The notes under the pieces were generated by a model. That model did no database searches. It worked only from the letters and a program-made list of their open reading frames with translations, and had not been told where the DNA came from. Of a DNA stretch of 64,000 nucleotides, positions 36,331 through 48,476 are shown piece after piece. The translations under genes were made by a program, and so were the position numbers. The stretch comes from Cardinalis cardinalis (taxonomy: Eukaryota > Chordata > Aves > Passeriformes > Cardinalidae): the NCBI GenBank assembly GCA_014549065.1, contig JACDOX010000015.1, forward strand, positions 4,395,688 to 4,459,687, read 5' to 3'. Each line of letters starts with the position of its first letter. Position 1 is the first letter of the stretch.

Positions 36331-37369
36331 CAGGGAATACAAAACCTTGAGGGTTTTTTTTTAATTTTTAAAATTTGTATTATTATCACCAGCAATAACT
36401 ATACTCATAAAAGCCTCATTTAATAGCGAAGGAACAGAACAATATATGAGGAAACCCTAATTATCAATGGTTTTGATAGTGAATTTTGCAAACTAATATC
36501 TTCCTGAGACCACATTTTTATTATAAAATGGGTGATAAAGCAGAGATAATTCTAAATCCAAACACATTTTATATGAAATAGATAAACCCAAGATAAAAAT
36601 TAATAGTGACCTTGCATGCTGGGATATAAGAAATATAATCAAGCATATATATCAGTCATGGCTNGAAAAGGACAGGGAGATGCCCACAGGTTAAAGATTA
36701 TTTCACAGAGTTTTAAAATGCATTCAAAATAAAATCTGTGACATCTTTCTTCCCTCCCTTGTCCTGATTCTGAGTGTTATCATTATTGCCTGTCTGCAAA
36801 ACTACTACCTTAAAACATATTCCTAACTTGAATCAAAAGAAAGATTTCTTTTTTTTCTTTTTTTCTTCTATCTCCATTTTTACAGGTTGTTTAACTAAAG
36901 GCACAACTATTCTATGTCTCTATAATTTTTTTGCAACTATCTGCTATTTATTTCANTTTTATAGATTTGAAAATGTCTGATGCTACCCTCAAAGACCACT
37001 CTTAAATTCATCAGTTTTCTCTCAGGAGAGGTTGTCCAGAGTTTGAAGCATACAAGGTCTNATCTTAATGCTTATATGAATACTTCTGCCCTTGGATATT
37101 ATTCTCATCTTCACAATACTATGCAAATCGACAGCTACTTCCCTGTGCTTCGAGCTAGGACTTCTNAATATAGTGTGAGTAGCTGGAAAACAGCTAAAAA
37201 AAGCTTCAGAAATATAAAAAGTTCAGCCCTGAGCGTGTCTATATGTGTATGTATATATATGGGTGTGTTTGTCGATGTGTGTACTAGTCATATACTGTAG
37301 TTTGAAAAGTGCATCTGTGTAAATCAGTGCATTTATTTAGCTCTCTCTCCAACTCTCTCCCTGAGTTAA
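36331..37369. other. Unique AT-rich DNA, no gene seen
   Basis: Contains short TATA- and GTGT-rich microsatellite-like sequence at about 37230-37285. No exon or element was recognised. Confidence 0.5.
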
Positions 37370-37740
37370 CACCCCAGCACACACAATGCTAGCGAAGGNG
37401 ATTATCTCTGCTAGCATAATTCCTCCGTAACATCTGCTTTCGCCCATAACACTCCACTAATTTTTCCCTCATTTCATTACACATAATTTTCTTTCAACAC
37501 AATCTACATGTATTAAGTGGTAATGACTTTCCAGTTAAGAGCAAATCGACGCCAAGGGACCCCCCCCTCGATTGCCTGCCGTGCCTGACTCCGGCTATTA
37601 AAGATAAATTTGGTGCCTCAGAAAGCTGCAGTAAGCTAATCAATCAATTAAGCGGTTAGGACATACATTATCAAAATTCCACAGTGAGGGGGTGCGTGAG
37701 AGCATGCTGACATACTTGGTATGATTTTACGAATAAAAAA
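37370..37740. promoter_or_regulatory. Candidate conserved non-coding element with PBX-HOX-like site
   Basis: Shows retained CpG in AT-rich DNA (GCAAATCGACGCCAAGG near 37541, CTCGATTGCC near 37567, TTAAGCGG near 37648). At 37639-37646 the minus strand reads TGATTGAT, the PBX-HOX composite consensus, followed by CAATTA. No open frame spans it. Texture matches deeply conserved developmental enhancers; alignment is needed to confirm. Confidence 0.45.
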
Positions 37741-38989
37741 AAAATTTGAGGTTGAAAGTCAGTGTTCAGTCTTGTGAAATGAAAACTCAAGCTATTGCAC
37801 ACTACCAGTAGCAACTTTGGTGTCTGTGCTGGTACAATTTCCTCTGCAGCTTTTATACCTAGTGCAGTTTACTAGCGATACCAGAATGGAGCTGATGACA
37901 CAGTAAAATCTATTTTTAAACCATATGAAGATTCTGGTGCAGAATAAGGAAATGCTATTCACAGTTAAGCTGGATGTTCTGTCCCTAAGTTGTCATTGTG
38001 TCTCTAGGAACCGCCACAGCCTTAAAACACTGAATAATATTCTATATTATGTATGTTGCAAAAAGGTGGTTTAAGGACAGAATGGCAGCCATCACATCCT
38101 GTTGTGTCAAGTTTTATCTTCNACATTGCTTTAATATTAATTCTGAGTTTAATTTTGGAGAGTATTTAAAGCTAGTAAAATAGAGTCTAAAATAAACTAA
38201 AAATTCTGTTCGACTTTTTTATTTTCTAAAAAAACATATCCTAGTGATGTGATATCCTTTGCAGCGCTGACTTACAAAGCAGCTTCAATCCACCCAAAAA
38301 AGTTACATTCGCTGATAATCAAATTATGTTTGAGGTCAAGGAAATAGTATACACAATATCACTTACAATCCCTTCATTACTTTGTTTTTCTGTGTTATTC
38401 TTTATAGACACGGNCAAATGACTTAACCAGTTAAATGTTTTTTTAAATATAAAAGTATTTTCTCTTGCATAGTGAGGAACAGCTTGTATGCCAATATATA
38501 GCCAAATGCTAAGGAAATTGAAACAAAACCCCAAAGACCATAAGAATCATACAAGCAAATTTTATAGCTCTGTCAGGGCGAATACAAAAGGAGAGGTAAA
38601 TAGAACTTTATAGCAGGATTCTGAACAAGACAAAACATGAAAGAAAAAAAAAGACATATTTTCTATGCAATCAGTAAATTTATAAAATATGTAATATAAA
38701 TGGATCATTATGAGACTTTGCCTGTTACTTTTCCTGTCAGTTTTAAGCATATTGCCTAAAGCTTTGTTATCGTAGTATTGTAGTTATCAGATGAAACGAC
38801 ATGGCAGAACTCCCTGCTTACTTTTCCAGAGTGTTTTCCTCACTTTCTGCAAATTACATTGGAGCATATTCAGTGCATACGCTTCTACTAGTGGAAAGAA
38901 CCGTAACATCTTTTTACTGTCTAAATAAATATTCCTTAGCAAAAAAGAAGCACGTTGTCAAAGATAAAAAGGTTTGTTTTGTTTTAAAG
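37741..38989. other. Unique AT-rich DNA, no gene seen
   Basis: No exon, RNA gene or repeat beyond short A runs was recognised. The part 38770-38930 has some conserved-looking texture but is too weak to call. Confidence 0.45.
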
Positions 38990-39330
38990 TATAATACAAA
39001 TAAAGGAGGTAACTCAATATTTTCTCTCTGATGTGTTTGCATAAGGAAAAAAGCCCTGAAAAGACTCTAAAAAGAGCAGTACAAGTGTATATGATGCAGG
39101 AAAAACACTTAATCCAAGCCCTGCAAGTAAAACACAATTACAGAGAGTTAATAATGGCAAATATAATTAAATAAAAAAGGCTATCCACAGAGAATATACA
39201 AGTACATCCTTCCAAAAAACCCCAAACCATTGTGTTTCAATGAGATGATGCCGTGCTTTCCTTTGTGGCATTCTTCATTGACTAGGCTGATAATGAAAAG
39301 ATGTCAGGGAGATTCACAGTTTAGAGTGTA
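38990..39330. promoter_or_regulatory. Candidate conserved non-coding element (weak)
   Basis: AT-rich with AACACAATTACAGAGAG and AATATAATTAAATAAAA motifs (39130-39175) and a motif-rich part at 39236-39320. Free of ambiguous bases until 39335. Called on texture only. Confidence 0.25.
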
Positions 39331-39630
39331 TTTTNTTCCTTTCTTTTGTGCTGTTTTTTCCCATTTATGGCTGTTTTCCTGCCTTTTCTCTGTGTGGAGG
39401 GTATGAAATAATTCATAGTTATGTTTTCTTGTGAGACGTAGGCCTGAATTTGACTTTATTGTCATTACTAAGAGCATACAAGTTAAGTTTACTCAGTTGA
39501 AAAAGACACAATGATGCTGTTCTTCTTGATACAGAAACAGCTATATGGGCTTTTATAGGTTTTTTAGTGTAGGCTTCTTCTTCTGTCCTAGATTTGATAG
39601 CTACTCTATCAGCTGGAATTATTTTTTTTT

Positions 39631-39650
39631 NNTNCNNNNTNNNCTTNTNN
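39631..39650. other. Cluster of ambiguous bases between a T run and an A run
   Basis: Most of these 20 positions are N, lying between a T-rich run (39622-39630) and an A run (39651-39659). This is the worst base-quality spot outside the long gap and is best read as a sequencing or assembly problem. Confidence 0.9.
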
Positions 39651-39738
39651 AAAAAAAAATCATTCTGATTTATCTAAAAGCACATCAAAACATCTTTATC
39701 TGTTCATAGTGAGTGAGAAATTCCTTCAGATTAAGGCA

Positions 39739-39773
39739 GGGGGCGAGGNGGGGAGGGTAGGGGGGAAGGAGGG
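39739..39773 (+). other. G-quadruplex-forming motif
   Basis: Five G-runs of at least three on the plus strand (39739-39743, 39750-39753, 39755-39757, 39760-39765, 39771-39773) are separated by loops of one to six bases. This satisfies the standard G3+N1-7 pattern. Two ambiguous bases (39749 and 39774) sit in and beside it. Confidence 0.8.
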
Positions 39774-40009
39774 NAGAGAGGCAAACAATAAAAAAAAGCT
39801 GAGACCAAACCAGTTTGCCTTCTTTTGTGCAGTGCATGTAATGACTGAACTTTTGACTTTAAAGTTTTTCTCTAGTGCAGTACTGTAGAAAAGGAAACAA
39901 ACAAACAAACAAAAAATTTCCCCTTGGTGCAAAGACTGGTCTAAGGCAATACCTGGTGAGTGGAATTTGGGTTTTTTGGTTGTTGTTGTTTACTTGAAGC
40001 AGATAAAAC

Positions 40010-40470
40010 ACCCACCTTAAACCCGCCCTCTATTCAGTTCAGCAGCACCTCCATACTCCAATAAACCGTTTTCATTCCATCTGGCGTGCGTTTGCTCTGA
40101 AGACATTTTCCTGTCAATCTCTCCTGCCACATTAAAAATCTGTCATTACTATTGCATTGCCGCCTGGCTCCTGAGATTTGTCTGACTGCTTTATTGCTCC
40201 GCTCATTTTTTTTTTTCTGCTACAGCCGAGAAGCAGAAATAAAGGTTTGTTGTTGAAACATGGCCGCAAGGAAAGTAGGAGGCACACATCTGTCAAGGTA
40301 TTACCTTTCTTCAACCAGGGATTAAGGTGTTTTACTGCTCTCGCTACTGAGCAGTCACACTGAATAAATTTTCTCAGTAGAACATAAAAATGAACTCATA
40401 CATTTNGAACTGGGTTTCATTCTTTCAAGCCAACCCATATAATTATGCAATGGCATCAGTGTTCGGGGGA
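40010..40470. promoter_or_regulatory. Candidate conserved non-coding element containing splice-like signals
   Basis: Retained CpG (TAAACCGTTTTC near 40061, TGGCGTGCG near 40082, CATGGCCGCAAGG near 40259) in AT-rich DNA suggests constraint, and the block is free of ambiguous bases up to 40406. Within it a strong acceptor-like signal (branch-like CTGAC near 40182, T-rich tract, ACAG at 40225) precedes a 72-bp open segment ending at a weak GT. It could be a regulatory element, a non-coding RNA exon or a rarely used coding exon. Confidence 0.38.
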
Positions 40471-43400
40471 AAAAGAAGAGTCAGAAACGTTTGTGTGCAC
40501 GCCCCCCCCTTCTCTCTCCTGTACCACCCTTTACATTTACATTATTTAAATGCTTATTAAGAGGGCAAGACTGAGGCAATCAGTACTGCAGAGAGAAATG
40601 GTTTTTTACTCTTCCTTGTTGTTGTTACAGGATCTCTTGCAAGGTCAGATGGGGTGCAGAGCTTTGCTCCCCATGTTTTGTGTCTGTGACCACAAAATAT
40701 GCCTGACCGTGAATATTCACTGTTAATTCACGTTGAAGCAAGCCAGTAGAATTGTGATTTCTGAAACATTGTTTCCTGAAAAAAAACTAGCAATATTAGC
40801 TGCCATATAGCCTTCATATTTCTGCTTCAGACATTAACTTTACAGTCCCAGTGATACAAATAAAAATAATTTAAGTATGTAAGTATAATTTAAGGTAAGT
40901 ATAACCAGTGGAAGTGCATGTTACACTGAGGCAGAGCATGCAAGACCATCCTNCTCCATCCTCTGCTGGACAGTCCTGCCTCATCATCTTAGTCCAGTTT
41001 TAAAAGGTCAGACTACTAATGCAGAAGGGGTTATCTTACAAAATAAACATTAAGGTGTAGGCAAATNAAGAATCAGGTCAAATATGTCTGTAAAGGGGGA
41101 CAATATAAGGAGTTTTATGGTTTGTTCTTTGTAGTGTTTTTGAGGTTTTTTTATGAANAGGCATAGTACAGCTTTTAAATTTGATGAGACCCCAGGAGAG
41201 AAGGACTAACCTCAGTGCAGGAACCATAATCTTGTACAAACTTTAAGGAAAGAATATTTAAGAAAATACTACATAGAGTCAGAAATCACAGGTCCATCTG
41301 TGGCATGCAAATACTTCCAGGTAGCTCTGCAGCGTGTCCCCACCATCCGTTTGACTCATTCTCTGTTTTGCCCATTCCTTAATTTTCCCATTCCCTGCCT
41401 CCCAACTTCCGCAGTGCATCCTCTCAGGCTCCCCTTTGGAGTGAGGCAAACACCTCCCACCAGNGAAATTAACTCGTGTCATTGCTGACTGACATATTTA
41501 TTTAGCAGTAAGGTAGCTCAGTTCAACAGAGAAATATATTGGATCTACAGTTCTACTGAAAAACTGCNGCTTGAACAAAAGCAAATGAGCTATCCCACAG
41601 GTCAGCAGATAATCTGTCACTCACTTATTCTTCACAGTGTCCCAGGAAGGTCATAAATCGCCAGGGTATCGGTTCAGTACTGTATTCCCCCAGCCTCCAC
41701 TTTCTGCTGGCTATTGGCTTTTTTCCATCCATTTCAACCCAGTGAAGACACAAGGAAAAGTGAGCATTGTGAAATTTTACACTCCTCTTCCCAGTCCCAC
41801 CTCCTTCCCAGAGCTAAGTTGCATGACTGATTTTACAGCTTTCTCATGCCAGAACAGCACCTGGGAACATGTCAGGCTGGATTTTGAGGTAAAGCTCCAT
41901 CCCAAAATATTTTCAGGTTNTAATTCTTCAGGGGAAGGAACCATCTTCTTGTTCTGTGTTAGTATCTAACACCTTGCACAATGGGAGATTTAGGGTTGTT
42001 ACATAGTGCTTCNGTGCAAATGATAAGTAATAATGTGCCTGTGGAAATATAGTTCCTTCAGCTNNTTTTTATATTGCATCCTTCAGTGTGCCTCTTTGGC
42101 TTACACCATATTTGCAAGTAGCTGGTTCATAGGAATAAAAAGATATAGAGAATAATTGGTNCTAAGGACCTTGTGTCCACAATGCCTGTCTTTTTGGGGG
42201 TTACCTCAAACTAATTCCATTGTGCTCCCATGGATTTAATGCAGATTAACAAATGGAATTCATTAGGTGTGACTGCAGAACACAACTTGTACATTTGTTT
42301 CATCTGAAAGAANCCTGGTTTGTGCTTCCTGAGCCCATTCTTGCAGTGCAAGCCACAGCCCTCTCAACACACTGGTGTGAAATGCTGCTGATGCCCTCTC
42401 TGAAGCCCCTTGTGTTTGCTTGGTCCTGTGTGTGACTGAGGNTCCTCCGTGGGTGCTGTTTGCAGAGAAGCAGTGCACTAATCTGCTATGCCAAGTAAAT
42501 TCTACAATATATAGTTAGGATGCAAATCATTTGCAGATAATCAACAAAAAAAAAAAGAGGGAGAGAGAAACATATGCCTCTCTTAAAGAATTTTTTTTTT
42601 TTTTTTACACAAACAGCTTTCTCAGTGATTTTGTCTGATATAACCCTCAGGGAACTTGAAGTCTGTAGCAGTGTTACACTTGACTGTAAATTCAGATCAT
42701 TTGCACAAAATGGGGAGTTTTAGGTGGTCCTTCAAAATCAAGTTTCAATATTTTTTCCAGAGTTGTGTTTGCAGGTGATGGCTCTTTACCTGCTAACTTC
42801 TTCTGTCCCAGCATACATAGCTCAGAGTCAAAAATGCTGTCAGTACCTGCAGTTTCATTTGCAAAGCCTGTCTGAAGTGGGTAACTGCTTCATACGTTTG
42901 GGTGTGTTTTAATTACATATCAGGATACAGATTAAAGATGGCAAATGGCCTCTTGCCAAGATACTTTAAAAATCAGATCATATTTGCAAGAGACAACTAT
43001 AAGGGGCCCAATTTCCAGAAAATGTGACACTACTGGCAGTCATTTTGGGAACCTCTGAGTTCTCTAAAACAAAAAGCCATGGCCCATTTTTTTATTTGAA
43101 CAAGTATTTGAATAAGAACAGTTGAAACTAAAAGGAGTGTCATATCTCATTTCTCATTAAGCTGACCACTTGATTTTAATTACCCAGGAAAAACATGACA
43201 ATATTTTCCCATGGATGAGGAACCTTCCCATCAAATCAAAGCAGCTGGAAGCTTGAATTTAAATATGCATAGCTGATCCACACTGAGGGATATTTTTGAT
43301 AAATGTCTGAGATGAGAATCTGGACTATACAGTTTGATCTGGTTCTTGGGGTTATCTGTCTAACCATGGCTGCATCTCATCCTGTCAGGCAGTGGTTATC

Positions 43401-46400
43401 AAAGCCTTACGTGCAGTCCCAATGGAAAAAGTCAACTGCATGTATTATCTTCATTCCAAGAACCAACTCCAGATACACGGAGCTTTAATAAGTAAATGAT
43501 TTTTTTTCTGCCCACAACTCAATAATTAATACCTCCTCTCAAAAAATTAATTCAGGCTGCCTTCACATGACAATTTTAGGCTCCGTGTTCTCATCTCAAT
43601 TAACATAAAACCACTCCTTGCTCTGTGCATTTAGGTCATCTCATGTTCACCTGCTTTTATTCTCCTGGTATCAGTAAAATTAAGTTAGATCCACTTCAGA
43701 TATATGTAACTAATGAAAGGCCCTTTTCCTGAGTAAAACTGAATGTATCCATCTTCCTTCCCAATAGGAATGTGGAATTCACTTGTTCCAGTTTCATAAC
43801 TGTCCCTATCACACCACTCCACAGAGCACTGTCAGCCAGTGCCAGCTACCCAAGGACAGANACTGCTTTAAGTGTGGGCAGAACAGAGAGAGTCTCTTCA
43901 ACCATTTCATTTTGAGGGAAAGAAAGGGCACAGAGCTACCCAGGGTCAAGCCTTGAATTTAATTTTTTTTTCCACTGATGAGAGTAGCAGCTTAGCCTGT
44001 TCTTTTCTATATCACCTGCCACTGGAAAAGAGCACGTTAAGCTTCTGCACGGGATGTCCAACACCTGAACCAAAACTAGTGAGGAAATATTTATGAGGAA
44101 TATCTCCTTTGCTTCCATCTACTGAGCCTTTTTACACAGATACTGCTTTATCATGCTTAGGCACATACAGATTTACCAGGGGGGTTACTATGCCCATTAA
44201 CTCCAGCCAACACAGACCTGCTTCTATGCTTTGTCAAAGGTCTGTTGAGGTGGCAGCTGTACCCATCATATGCAGGATGGACAGAAAGNCATTACAGAAG
44301 GGAAAGGCATCCACTGATCTTCAGAGAGCTCTGAGAGAGGTGTTTTTGTACCTCAAGCCTCCTGAGCTAGAGAAGCTCATGTCCACTCTGCAGGATCTGT
44401 NCTGGAAGCAGGGGAGGCAGCGCCTCCCTTGCCCATTCTCTCTGTGACACTGTGGGTCACTGACCTTGCAAGTACTGCACAAGTAGCAGTGGAACAGGCT
44501 CAGGGATGTGTGCTTGTGAAACCCACATGGAATCACTCCCAACAAGACTACTGCTCACATCCTTACAATTCCATGCTGAAGCATCTTCTTTGTCGTGGTG
44601 TCTCATCTCTCTGCTGCTAGAAAGGAAGTACCACGAATGACTGATGCAGAGAAGTGTGAGCAGCTCTCTCCCAGGTCTGTTTTCTTCTACAGAGCATGCA
44701 CTTGTGGTTTGCCTTGTCTTCTCTGTCTCCCTCTGCAGTGGTGTTTTGAGAAAGCAGATCTTCCCCCTCAGGGAGAATTTGCCCTGCTGATGCACAGATC
44801 CCAGTGCTGCACATCAGAGCACTGCTGCATGCTGCATTGGGAGCGTGGTGGCAGATATCTGCCATCATCTTCCAGGGGCTGCAGGTTATGATTTTTTGCC
44901 CCAATATNAATCAAAAGTGATATTGGCATTCTTCATTTATCAAAAACTGCTTTTTTGCTATTAATTCACTAAAGAGAGACAATAAAAATTTTATTATTTT
45001 TGTCATATTCCCCCCCCCCCCGCAGCCCTACCTAGCTTGTGCTCTCCCATAAGCTGCATTGGCTCACAAATTAAACCAAAAAAGTTCTTTCATTCTCCTT
45101 GCACTGTACATAACCAGGAGATTTGGAGAAGAACAGGAAAGGACAGAGAGGTATTCTCTCTTTAAGTCTGTCCATCAGATACCACTGCTAACATGTGTCA
45201 GAACAGCCTCTGCAGCACATTGTGCTGGANGTAGCCTTCAGGAAGTGTTTCTTTTTTGCAAGCCAGTGAGTGCTTTAGAATCCAGGTCTATTTGAGCACC
45301 TCTCAGGATGCCTTCACTGTCTTCTATGGGTGGACCCTGTTCTGCACTGTGCTCAAATATTTATAGATTACTACTATGCAGGAACTGCAAGGATAGATTG
45401 GTTTCCTCTTGAGAAAAGAAGTGAGAAGAGCAGAAGCCCCACCATCCGTTCTGATCTCTGTGCCTGCGCTTGGTGACAGGAATAAGTTTTATTATGAAAT
45501 ATAAGAGCTCTTACCCCAGAACACGAGGTGAAGTGGCTGCTCTTGCATCTCAGCTGAGACTGAAACCAGGCTGGAAACCCTGGGGTCAGTTTCCCTAGGG
45601 AAAGGAGCCTGCCCTGTGACATTTCCCTCTGGAGGGTGATTGCAGCACCTCAAGGGTAGCCAGGGCTCCGTGGCTGTTTGTTTGTGCTCCGTGGTGCTGT
45701 GTCCTGCAGGGCGNGTGGAAGCCCATGAAATAATGAGGAACCAAAGGGGTAATTAAAAACCACAGCGACACCGATCTGCTGAAATTTCAGAGGGAGTTCG
45801 GGGCACACANGAGGACTGTCCATCTTACCTCATGCAGGGCCAGCTTGATTGGCCTGCTGAGGATTGCAGATGGAGAGGCTGCTCACCTGTGGCCGGGAGG
45901 GCTCCCAGTGCAGCAGCCCTACTGGCTTCACAAAGCAGCAAAACAGGAGGATGGGGAGTTCATGGTCACAGCTGCCACCCTCTGTCCTTGCAGAGAAGCA
46001 GAGAAATCATTTAAAGATACAGCTCTGTTTTCCAGCCTTTGCTCTTTTGCCCACAGGAGGCAAACCCCATATTTTTACATAAGGACTTTGCCCCTAGTAA
46101 GAAACATTAGGTTTTCAGAATTCTTTATTGTATGTGGTCACTATTTAACATTGATTCACAACTAAGTCTTCTGGTTTAATCCACCTTCCATTAGTTAATT
46201 TTCTTAATTCAAAAACTCCAGGGGACATTCCACATCAACCTCTACCTCTATATGGAATTTCATTTCACATTCTAATTCAAAACAGAATAAATATAANCTA
46301 ACTTGGGATCAATGACTTTCCCTCAGATAACAAGCTCTCTTTCTTCANTTTGGACTGAGGGGTCATTTCTCAACTGCAAAGTAAAGGTTATGGGTTTCAA

Positions 46401-48119
46401 ACTACTTCAGAAGCTGTCTTTATGTCAGAGCAGAGATAAATAGAGAGCTCACTAAATTAACAGTGATGTCATAGGTTTCTTTGGTTGCTGGCATATTCTG
46501 TGCATCATTATATAATCACAGATTTTTACATTCTTTTTATAAATCCCAGCCTATTTTTCATTCTTTGCTTCCTCCCACTTCATTTGCTATTGACGGCTGC
46601 TGCTAAAGTTCCCTTACCTCTTGGAAAGGAAGTAGGTTAAGAACAGAAAGGAGAACTCTATCAGATTAAGGCAAACGTGTGGGTCCTACTGAGAAATGAT
46701 GCATCTTACAATAGTNCCAGCAAAACAGCTTACTTTGAAGGCTGAATTGCTAAATATATCCAGAGACTTCTGTGAGCCAAAAGCAGCTGTCTTCTGCTTG
46801 TTTTCAGTTGTTAGACTCCTGATGTCCCAAAAAGCACAGCCTCAGAGAGGGTCAAAATTGATGCAATCAGGATAATAAATTCACTCTGACAAGGCTGCAG
46901 TTTGTACTTAGTTTATAATTAGGAGTCTGCTCTCTCAGGTTAAGATACTGTAAAGTTCCAGTGAATTGTTAAGCTATTCACAGCACTTTGATGCTACTAA
47001 ACTAGGAAAATNTAAAGTCCTAAAAATATCCTCATGTAAACACATCAGAAATGGAAGGATGGGAAATCCAGACAAAATAGAAGCCCATCTAGAGTTGTGT
47101 CTTCTACCCTGGAAAATGGTGAGACATTGCAATATTTAATTTGAGGCTAGCTGACAAAAAAATATTATATTTTAAAATAGGTGAATCAGAGCCTCAATTA
47201 GGAGGAATTTTAAATATTGTAAGGTGATTTTTACAAATCACAGATTATGTTTTATGTACTTTGAAAGAACCTATTCTGATCAACCTATTTTCTATCATTC
47301 TGAAGACAAAAAAAAGGATTCCTTGTGACTTCTAATCTGGAGGGAAAATTAATACAGATTTCTGATTTTGGACTGTATATGTCTTTCTAGAAACTTCTCT
47401 GCTGAGATGCAGTCACCTGTGTTCATAGAGCTGTTTGAATACCTCCAGCCAAACTTCCCTTTTCTTGTCTAGAGGACATCTCATTTTTGCCAAGGGACTT
47501 TAATGCAGTGTTCACCCCAAGTGATTTCCTTACCTCCAATCAAAGTTGACTAGAAGAGTGTGAATTTTAAACACCTCTCCCCTCTGCAGTGTGAAACTAC
47601 AAGTGTTTCCATAATTACCTACTATGAGGGCCAAAAAGTTGAAGTAGCATCAAAACCAGAGAAACTTACTAAAAACTCAACTAAGGTATTGTCTGTACTG
47701 AGGTTACATTGAGCAGACTTTGGAAATCTTCCANTCTGAAAAGCTCAATACCAGAACAAAATCCTGTGCAATCCGGTTGTACTTTGAGTGTGTTCATGAA
47801 AAAGATTTCAGAATTATGTTAGTTTAGATTTTTTACTTTCCTCTGGGTAAGAAGAGTGTCCTACAGGTTACAGATTTTTGCTTTTCGTGTGCAGAGAAGT
47901 GTAAAATTATTTCATTTATTATTTTATATTTATCATCAGTTACATGAACTAGATGCAGATCTCAGGCACCCAAATACAATTTCAAATGTATCCAGTACCT
48001 CCCTCACTCACCTAGCTACGAATGTGAACTGTATTCTGATTTTGTGTCCAAAATTCACAGCCATCAATTTCAAAAATCCAGAGTCAGCTCCCCAAATAAT
48101 GTGAAACTGGCATAAAAAT
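40471..48119. other. Unique DNA, no gene seen
   Basis: Contains T16 at 42591-42606, a C12 homopolymer at 45010-45021 and GC-richer patches at 44180-44880 and 45630-45990. No coding exon, RNA gene or transposon was recognised, and ambiguous bases are frequent. Overlapping open frames near 44.3-44.9 kb on both strands show no family resemblance. Confidence 0.5.
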
Positions 48120-48476
48120 CACAATATTTTTAAAAGCCATCTTAATTATTGAATTATTTATCTATTGAACTTCTAAAGGTTCCTTTTTTACAAACTGTTC
48201 TTGACAAACAGAAGCTATCAATGGTGAGCTATAAATGCTCATATTGCTAAAAATAAAAAATGGAAGTTTTTTCTTTAGTTTCTACATGTGTTAATAACAC
48301 AATATTTTTAAAAGCCATCTTAATTATTGAATTATTTATCTATTGAACTTCTAAAGGTTCCTTTTTTACAAACTGTTCTTGACAAACAGAAGCTATCAAT
48401 GGTGAGCTATAAATGCTCATATTGCTAAAAATAAAAAATGGAAGTTTTTTTCTTTAGTTTCTACAGGTGTTAATAA
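48120..48476. repeat. 178-bp tandem duplication, two nearly identical copies
   Basis: Copy 1 is 48120-48297 and copy 2 is 48298-48476, beginning with 'cacaatatttttaaaagcc'. They differ by one extra T in a T run and one substitution (catgtg versus caggtg), so they are about 99% identical. No target-site duplication or mobile-element feature is seen. Confidence 0.95.

Noticed and set aside
44180..44880. Overlapping open frames on both strands considered as an exon
   Set aside because: The frames contain ambiguous bases, resemble no known protein, and lack a coherent acceptor and donor pair.
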